Positions 1 through 7,300 of a stretch of DNA of 8,970 bases are shown here, piece by piece. The stretch spans positions 1 through 8,970 of the forward strand of contig JAKSPA010000058.1 of NCBI GenBank assembly GCA_024405235.1, written 5' to 3'. The first letter of the stretch is position 1. Every line of letters starts with the position of its first letter. This DNA is from Lentisphaeria bacterium. Its GTDB lineage: Bacteria > Verrucomicrobiota > Lentisphaeria > Oligosphaerales > Oligosphaeraceae. The position numbers and the translations under genes are program-made. Below the pieces are notes generated by a model. That model worked only from the letters and a program-made list of their open reading frames with translations, ran no database searches and was not told where the DNA came from.

Positions 1-1012
1 TGTAGTAGTCGTAGAAATCTCCGCCGATTTCTCTTGCCGGATCCATTTGCGCCGTCAGTTGAAATTCGAGATACTGAGAAAGTATTTTATTTCCGTGAGG
101 CAATTGCGAAAGTTGAATTCTTCTTGCGGTTTCAAGTTCCTCCGCCTGATGCTTTTCTGCTTCCGCGTGCTGTTTTGCCATGCGTTCCGCATCGATTTTC
201 GTGCGCGTGAAAAAATAAGCGAGAAACATCAAAAGGAAAAAGAGCGCTGTTGCTGTCATGTAGAAGATGATATGCATCTCGCGGAAATATTCTGCCGCGG
301 GGACCATTGCCACGAATCTGCGTCCGCCTGACGAAAATACAAGGCAGTATGCATTCCCGACGTCCGGAAGTTTCTTTTTGAAGACAAATCTTTCTGCTTC
401 CGGAAAATCTTTGGGCGTCCATGGAAGGAAGTGTCCATTTCGTCCTATGTTCCAATTGTATAGATAGCGATCTGGAAATTCCGCCATGTAGTTGCAGTAT
501 CTCTTGTAGTCGATGCCTGATTCCAGAAGGTATGACCTGTCCGGAAGCGTTCGGATGTGATATTTTCGGATGATGTCCGGTCGGACTATGGAAGGACGGA
601 AATGCTGAAAGACTCCGTCTGGATTGTCGTCCGTCAGGATCGTCATCAATTCGCGTGTCGAATCATGGTCGTACAGATTTGTTCCGATCGTTTCCGGAAT
701 ATTGCTTGCCAATATATTGCCTTTGTAGTCGATGTAATTCAATTCATCCAGCAGGAATTCCTGCGCGAGAAGCGTCAAGTCGTCGTTGGTCGGTTCGGGA
801 ATGTTTGCTAGTTTTTTCGAGACCAGTCTGGCGCCTGCGTTGATCAAGACCGCCGCTTCGTCTTCCACCTGCGCTTCGAAGCTTTTGGCCGCATTTTTCA
901 GAGTGAAAACTATCTCATTGTATGCGTGGCCGGTGGTCAGATTCCATATAAGCAGCAGCGCGATGAGATAAATCGACAAAGCGCTTCCTAGAATGAGTCT
1001 GATGTTTTTCAC
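1..1012 (-). CDS. Membrane-bound SpoIIE/RsbU-type sensor phosphatase (C-terminus cut off)
   Basis: This partial gene runs off the left edge after 337 codons. It starts with GTG at 1010-1012; an in-frame TGA at 1022-1024 rules out any useful earlier start. A membrane helix at residues about 5-24 and another at about 246-268 flank a roughly 220-residue segment, probably outside the membrane. That segment contains a Cache/PAS-like stretch (YIDYKGNILASN, 93-104). After helix 2, a charged, probably coiled-coil linker leads to ETARRIQLSQLP (294-305) and EIGGDFYD (328-335), the hallmark opening of SpoIIE-type PP2C phosphatases, with Asp332 a metal ligand. The rest of the catalytic domain lies outside the window. 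It should dephosphorylate a Ser/Thr-phosphorylated STAS protein, most simply the product of the gene two bases upstream, in response to an external signal. The ligand is unknown. The tight spacing suggests translational coupling. Confidence 0.92.
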   Translation of the reverse strand, partial: MKNIRLILGSALSIYLIALLLIWNLTTGHAYNEIVFTLKNAAKSFEAQVEDEAAVLINAGARLVSKKLANIPEPTNDDLTLLAQEFLLDELNYIDYKGNILASNIPETIGTNLYDHDSTRELMTILTDDNPDGVFQHFRPSIVRPDIIRKYHIRTLPDRSYLLESGIDYKRYCNYMAEFPDRYLYNWNIGRNGHFLPWTPKDFPEAERFVFKKKLPDVGNAYCLVFSSGGRRFVAMVPAAEYFREMHIIFYMTATALFFLLMFLAYFFTRTKIDAERMAKQHAEAEKHQAEELETARRIQLSQLPHGNKILSQYLEFQLTAQMDPAREIGGDFYDYY

Positions 1013-1014
1013 GT

Positions 1015-1317
1015 TTATTCTTCAATGGTAAAGATGTTGATAAGTCCTGTCATTTCAAAGACTTCACGGACGAGTGGCGAAAGCGACTTCAGCGTGAGGC
1101 TGTTGCCGTTTGCGGCGAGTTTCTTGCGGGCGGAAACGATGGAACGCAAGGCGGAGGAGGAGATGAATTCCAAATTCGAGAAATCCAGTTTGATGGTTTT
1201 CGATTCTTCAATTGCGCTGGTCAATGCGGCGTCGAATTCCGTAGCGGCAGACGTGTCAAGACAACCGATAGGCGCGAGGGTGATTGTGCCCTCCTGAGTG
1301 TTTTTCAAGATTTCCAT
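1015..1317 (-). CDS. STAS-domain anti-anti-sigma-factor-like protein
   Basis: This 100-residue protein is essentially a single STAS domain, the usual length for SpoIIAA/RsbV-type antagonists. The diagnostic segment is DFSNLEFISSSALRSI (residues 45-60). It matches the common ISSAGLR form, and Ser54 is the expected phosphorylation site. In the family, the unphosphorylated form binds a GHKL-type switch kinase/anti-sigma factor and frees its target; the kinase phosphorylates it, and a PP2C/SpoIIE phosphatase reverses this. The ATG at 1317 is preferred over the ATG at 1386, because the earlier start would add 23 unrelated residues, mostly inside the NRPS 3' end. The gene starts 34 bases after the NRPS stop with no clear Shine-Dalgarno motif, and a phosphatase gene follows two bases after its TAA. 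Its target is unknown and no kinase is visible. Confidence 0.93.
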   Translation of the reverse strand: MEILKNTQEGTITLAPIGCLDTSAATEFDAALTSAIEESKTIKLDFSNLEFISSSALRSIVSARKKLAANGNSLTLKSLSPLVREVFEMTGLINIFTIEE

Positions 1318-1351
1318 GATGATTGAACAATGAGTTAGATTTGCGAAAAAA

Positions 1352-4300
1352 TCAGTCGAAGACTCCCAGACCGTCAAGCATTTCATAGAACTTCATGAGG
1401 TATCCGTCCGCGGATGGTTTCCATCTGAAGCCCAATCTGTATAGAACGGTGGTGGTCCAATTGTTGACGGCTTCCGTCATGCGCTGTCCATCAAGCATGT
1501 GTGCTGTGTAGTGCAGGACGCCTTGGAGATATTTCGCGCGTTCGGGATCGTTTCTGAGTGCTTCCACATGCGCGGCGAATTCTTCCTGCGAGACGTAGTC
1601 GATTGGGAAGCCGTATTGGTTCAGGGTGCCTAGAATCGCGCCCAGATCCAACTGGTATGTGTTGAACGGGTGGAAGACGACCATTCCGTCAGGCGTGCCC
1701 GACAGCAGCACTATCGCCTCTGCCACGCGGTCGATAGGGCTCATCTCTATTTTGGCGGGAAGCCCTACCAGCGGGAAGGCTCCCAGGGCCCTATAGGATT
1801 TGAGGGAATTGACGAATGCGTTTGCGGGTAGGTTCATTTGGAACTCGCCGTCCGATTCACGTCCCATGAGATTTCCCAAACGCATGATTTTGCCCTTGAG
1901 AGTGCCTTCTGCTATGTGCTGAAGGACGGCGCGTTCGGCCAGGAATTTCGTTCTGACGTAATCGTTGTCCGAATGCTGTCCGATGTAGAGAAGATGTTCA
2001 TCAAGTTTGGTGGGATCGTTGATGGGAATGGTTCCGCCGATGGAATAGGTGGAGGCCTGTATCAGGCGCGCCCATGATTTTTCGCAGTATGCGATGAGAT
2101 TTTCAACGCCGTGGACGTTGATGCGGTCAAGCGCATCGTCTGCGATGTAGTGTTTTACGAGAGCGGCGCAGTTGATGACGGTGTCGATAGGGAAGTCGCT
2201 CAGCAGTTCCTGGAGATTGTCGTCTGTGATGTCTCCTGGAATGCATTGGATTTTTCTTTCAGCGTCTTTTGGGATCTGTTCTCCGAAATAATAGACCCAC
2301 GTCAATGCGATTCGTTTTTCAGGCGTGACGTTTCGTTTGGGGCGGATCAGCGTGTAAACTGTTCCGTTGCTTGTGGACAGAATGTATTTCAGGATATGTA
2401 TTCCCAAATATCCTGTAGCGCCAGTGAGCAGGACATTTCCGATTGGGCGTGTTGCGAATCCCTTGAATAGTTCGTGTCTTGTCTTCTGAAGGAGTGTGTC
2501 GATTGCGCGATAGTCGTATGCGCCGAAATCGAATCCGTTGGCCTGTGTGGAATCGTTTGTGTTTGAAGACGTTGTTTCGCCTGTGAGGAACGCAGCGAGT
2601 GCTTTCGGCGATTTATGTTTGAAAATGTCGCCGTACTGGACCTGCTGCAGGCCGTTTTTCTGCATGAGAAGGACTGCAGTGATGCCGAGAAGCGACGTGC
2701 CTCCCGAGAGGAAGAAATCCTGTGCTGCGCTGAAGCGCTCCATGTTCAGCGCCTTTGCGTATGCCTCGCAGATGATGCGCTCGGTATCATTCGCTGCGGG
2801 CACGAATTCTTCACTGACGGCGGTATTCGGCGTCGGGAGCATCTTTCTGTTGATCTTTCCGTTCGGCGTCAATGGCATCTTCTGCATGCGCTCGAAATAG
2901 TCCGGCACCATGTACGATGTAAGGTAGGTCTGCAGATGCGCTTTCAGAGCCGCCTCGTCCGCATCGCCTTCGTAGTAGAGCACCAGATGTTTTGCATCGC
3001 CGATTTGGCGAATTTCCGCAGCACACGATTTAATTCCTTTGAAGGCGGCCGTGACGTTTTCGATTTCACCGATTTCGATTCGGAAGCCCCTGAGTTTGAC
3101 TTGGAAATCCAATCTTCCGAGATAGTTAAGCGAACCTTCGCTATTGTATTTCACAAGATCGCCTGTCTTATACATCCGCATGTCGTCCAACTCACGGCTT
3201 TTGACAAAGGATTGTGCCGTGCGTTCAGGAAGCTTCCAATAGCCGTCGGCGATCTGCTGCCCTGCCAGAGCGAGCTCGCCAGGGAAGCCCAACGGCAGCG
3301 GATGTCCGTATCTGTCGATGACCAGCGAATACGAATTCGGACACGGCTGACCGATTGGTATGTCCCCTTCTTGCTCTTGATCAACAAGTTGTGCGGAACT
3401 CATGACGGTGAATTCCGTTGGGCCGTAGCCATTGAATACACGGATGTTCGTTTTTGCGAAAGGCAGAAGCTTTTCGCCGCCGACAATCATGTTTTTCAGC
3501 GGCATGTCCGGGAAGGCGTTTGCAAGCGCCATGCCGAATTGCGTCGATGTGGCAAGCGAATCGACATGATGTTCGCGGACGTATGCATTGATTCCTGCAA
3601 GGTCGTTTCGCGTGGTTTCCGAGAGGACATGCAGCTCGCCGCCTTTTGCCAGAGGCGTGAAAAGATCGATGATCGACGCGTCGAAGCTGAAGCTTGGTAG
3701 AGCGACGTGGACCTTCTTTTCGTTGTCGTCAAGCAGGTCGCTTGTCCATTCCAGAAGCGCTCTGAGGGCTCTGTGCGGAAGCACAACGCCCTTTGGCTTG
3801 CCTGTGGAACCGGAAGTATAGATCATGTAGGCAGGCAGTTCGGGCCTTGCCAGATTGGCGAATGTCACATGCGGAAGAGTCTGTATGTCATCTATGAAGA
3901 TGGTTTTTCCGTTGAAGTCAAGATGTTTTTCATTGAAAAGATTTCTTGTGGAAATGAGCACAGGCGCATCGGAATTCGCGAGAATGTATGCGATTCTGTC
4001 GGATGGATATTCAGGGTCGATTGGAATATAGCCTGCGCCGCACTTCTGCACTGCGATGAACGAGAGGACGAACGAGCGTCTTCTAGGAAGCATCACGCCT
4101 GCAAAACAGCCTGGTTTCAGGCCTGTTTGGGCCAGATGCGCGGCGAGTTTGTCGGACAGCTGGTTCAGTTCGGCATAGGTGAAAGAGCCTTCGCAGTCGA
4201 CTACCGCCTTTCTGTCCGCATTGGATTTCGCCTGCGCGAGGAAGAGGTCCATGAACGTCTGCGATTCGTCATACGGCATTGTCTTTCCCTTTGAGAACGC

Positions 4301-7300
4301 AAGAGTCTTCTGCGTCTCTTCCTGCGTGAGAAGCGGCGCGTTCTCTAGCACATCTTCCGCCAGAAGATTTTCCGCCAGCGTACGATACATGGCGACAAGA
4401 TCGTTCATTTCCTTGGCGGAGTAGCGCGATGCGTCGTATTCCGCCTGCAATTCAAATTCGTCTCCGACAGGAGTGACGGTCATTGCTAGCGGCGTTTTGG
4501 CAGTGCCGTTGGAGACTTGTTTGATCGAGACGTTTTGCGGAAGCTGGAACAGCCCTCCTTCGAATGCGAAGAGGATGCCAGGCTGAACGCCGAGACTTTC
4601 GGCGAGTCGTGTGAACGGATGGCGCTCCCGTTCCAGAAGGTCGGACATGGAACGATGCGTGGCTTTGACGGCTTCTTCAAGCGTCTTTGCCTCGCTTTGG
4701 CCGCAGAATGGCAGAGTGCGCACGAACATACCGATTGCCGCAGAGAGGTCCAGATTGGTGCGGCCGCTTGTAACGGTCGCTATTTGTATCTTCTTTTCGC
4801 GGCAGATTCGTTTCAGCAGTTCCGTAAAGACCGTCAGAAAGTAGTCGTTTGGAGTTACGGACAGCGCGCGGCAGCGCTGTATTACGCCGTCCTGCTTCAT
4901 ACGTGTTTTGGCGAAATGCAGAGTGCCGGACGGGAAATCGGTTCCGTCAGTGGAATCGGCGAAGAACGTGGATTCCGTGTCGTTCAGATAGTTTGCGAAC
5001 CATTGCGCATCCTCGTCGAGAGTTTCCGATTCCAAATAGTCCCGTTCGTCCATCGCCGCATCGAAAAGCGTATATGCCTCTGGTTGAGGCGCGATGCCAT
5101 TGAGCGCGTCGATGATTTCCTTCAGGACAATGCCTGCGGAAACGCCGTCGAAGATGATATGGTGGATGTCGATGAATAGGTATGAAGTCGAGGGGCTTGC
5201 TACGATTTTTGCTCTTGCAAGCGCTTCGTTCTTCAGCGCGAAGGGCGTCTGAAGCTTCGCGAAGAATTCGTCGTCTGGTTCTGCGTCGATTCTCTCGACT
5301 GTCACGTCGATGCGGTCGTCGTCATTGCGAAGCTGAACGACGTCGTCTTTGTTTTCGCCGAAGCGTATTTTCAATGCAGGGTGTGCGTTGAGGACCATGG
5401 CCGCCGCGTCAGCAAGTGCTTGCGCATCAGTGTTCGCAAAGCAGAATACCGACGAGATGTTGTATTGCGTCGTCTCCGGATTTCTCAGGCAGTCAACATA
5501 GATCCCGCGCTGACTTTCGGTGAGTGGATACCACGCGCGTTTGGCGCGCTTGGTCTTCTGGCTTGTGGATGCCTGTTTTTCTTTCGACAGCATTTTCGCA
5601 AGAGCACGGACGGTGGGTTCGGCGAGAAGTTCTTTGACGGAGATTCCGACGCCGAAGCGTTTGTGGATTTTAGCGAGAAGCGCCATGCCGCCAAGTGAGT
5701 TCAGGCCGCTCTTCAGCAGGTCGTGCGTCACGCCCAATTCCGATATGCCGAGTTCTTCCACAACCATTGCAAGAAGTTCTCGCTCGTTGTCGTTTTGTGG
5801 CGTAACGATCTCCTGCAGTTCGACTTGCGGCAACGGGAGCTGCTTTCGGTTGATCTTGCCGTTTGGCGTCAACGGCAGCTTGTCCATCGCGACATAAAAG
5901 TCTGGCACCATGTATGATGTCAGAGAACGGGACATCTGGCTCTTCAGCGCTTTCTCGTCAACGTTGCCTTCGTAGTATAGGACAAGATGCTTCGTGCCAC
6001 CGACCTCGCGGACTTCCGCTGCGACGGCACCGACGCCATTCACCGATGCTGCCGTGTGTTCGATTTCACCGATTTCAATGCGGAAGCCGCGCAGCTTTAC
6101 CTGAAAATCAATGCGCCCTAGATAATCCAGCGTCTTTTCGTCGTTGTATCTTGCCAGATCTCCTGTTCGGTACATCTTCTGCCCAGGCAGAGCGGGGCAG
6201 GGCGTAAAAGACTGTGCTGTGCGTTCTGGCAGGCGCCAGTAGCCTTCAGACAATTGCGGACCTACCAGCGCCAGTTCGCCAGGAAGTCCCCACGGAAGGC
6301 ACTGTCCGAGCTTGTCGACGATTAGCGAATAGGAATTGGGAACAGGACGCCCAATTGGTATGTCTCCTCCAATGGATTGGTCGACAAGCTGATAAGACGA
6401 ACAGACTGTGAATTCAGTTGGGCCGTAGCCGTTGAAAATTCGTATCTTTGTCTTGGCGAACGGGAGCATTTTTTCGCCGCCGAGCATCATGTATTTCAGT
6501 GGGAGTTCCGGATATGTGTTCAGCAGTGTCAATCCCATCTGCGTGGAGATTGTCATGCCGTTGACCTTTTTCGAGACGATGTATTCATGCAGCGCCGTAA
6601 GATCCTGCCGAATGCTTTCCTTCAGGATATGTAGCTGTCCACCTGCGGCAAGGGTAGGAAACAGATCTCCGACGGACGCGTCGAAACTGAAGCTTGGATG
6701 GCAGGCGTTCACGCTGTCGCGGTCCAGGCCGCAGTCTTTTACATACCACGCGATGAATGCCGCCAGACTTCTATTGGAGAGCACCACGCCCTTTGGTTTG
6801 CCTGTGGAACCAGATGTGTATATCATATAGGCAGGCGTGGACGGTGTTGCCGAATTGAATGAAGAATTCGCCGCCGTCAGATCGCATTCGTCAAGGAATA
6901 CGATGCGTCCGTTATATTTAAGACCTTTACCGTCAAAGAGTTCATGTGTAGTGACAAGAATGGGCGCCTCCGAATTTTCCAGCATGTATTCCAGACGTTC
7001 CGCTGGATATTCCGAGTCCATTGGAATATATCCCGCGCCGCATTTTTGCACTGCGATAATCGATAGGACGAATGCATTGCGTCTGGGAAGCATGACTCCA
7101 GCGAATTTGCCTTCGATGAGTCCTGCGTCGCGTAGAACTGCGGCTACGGCATCCGACTGTCTTGCGAGTTCGGCGTAGGTCATGCTGTTTTCGCAATCTA
7201 CAAGCGCGATGTCATTCGGTTGCGCGGCGGCGCGTTCGGCGAAGAGATCCTGGAATGTTTTTGAAGCGTCGTATTCCAGTGATACGCCTTTGGAAAGTTC

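Noticed and set aside
1318..1386. Longer STAS protein starting at the ATG at 1386
   Set aside because: The extra 23 residues mostly overlap the NRPS 3' end, do not resemble a STAS start, and the domain begins normally from the ATG at 1317.
1355..2458. Terminal domain as a separate epimerase/dehydratase-like protein
   Set aside because: The Rossmann and YxxxK motifs could suggest a stand-alone sugar-nucleotide enzyme, but the frame is continuous with T2 and the position and sequence fit a thioester reductase.
2615..3700. 361-codon plus-strand open frame opposite NRPS module 2
   Set aside because: It lies antisense to the well-supported A2 domain, has no recognisable domain, and its composition is what the reverse frame of this coding sequence would give.
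4517..5179. 220-codon plus-strand open frame
   Set aside because: It is antisense to the C2 domain with intact motifs on the minus strand; no family features.
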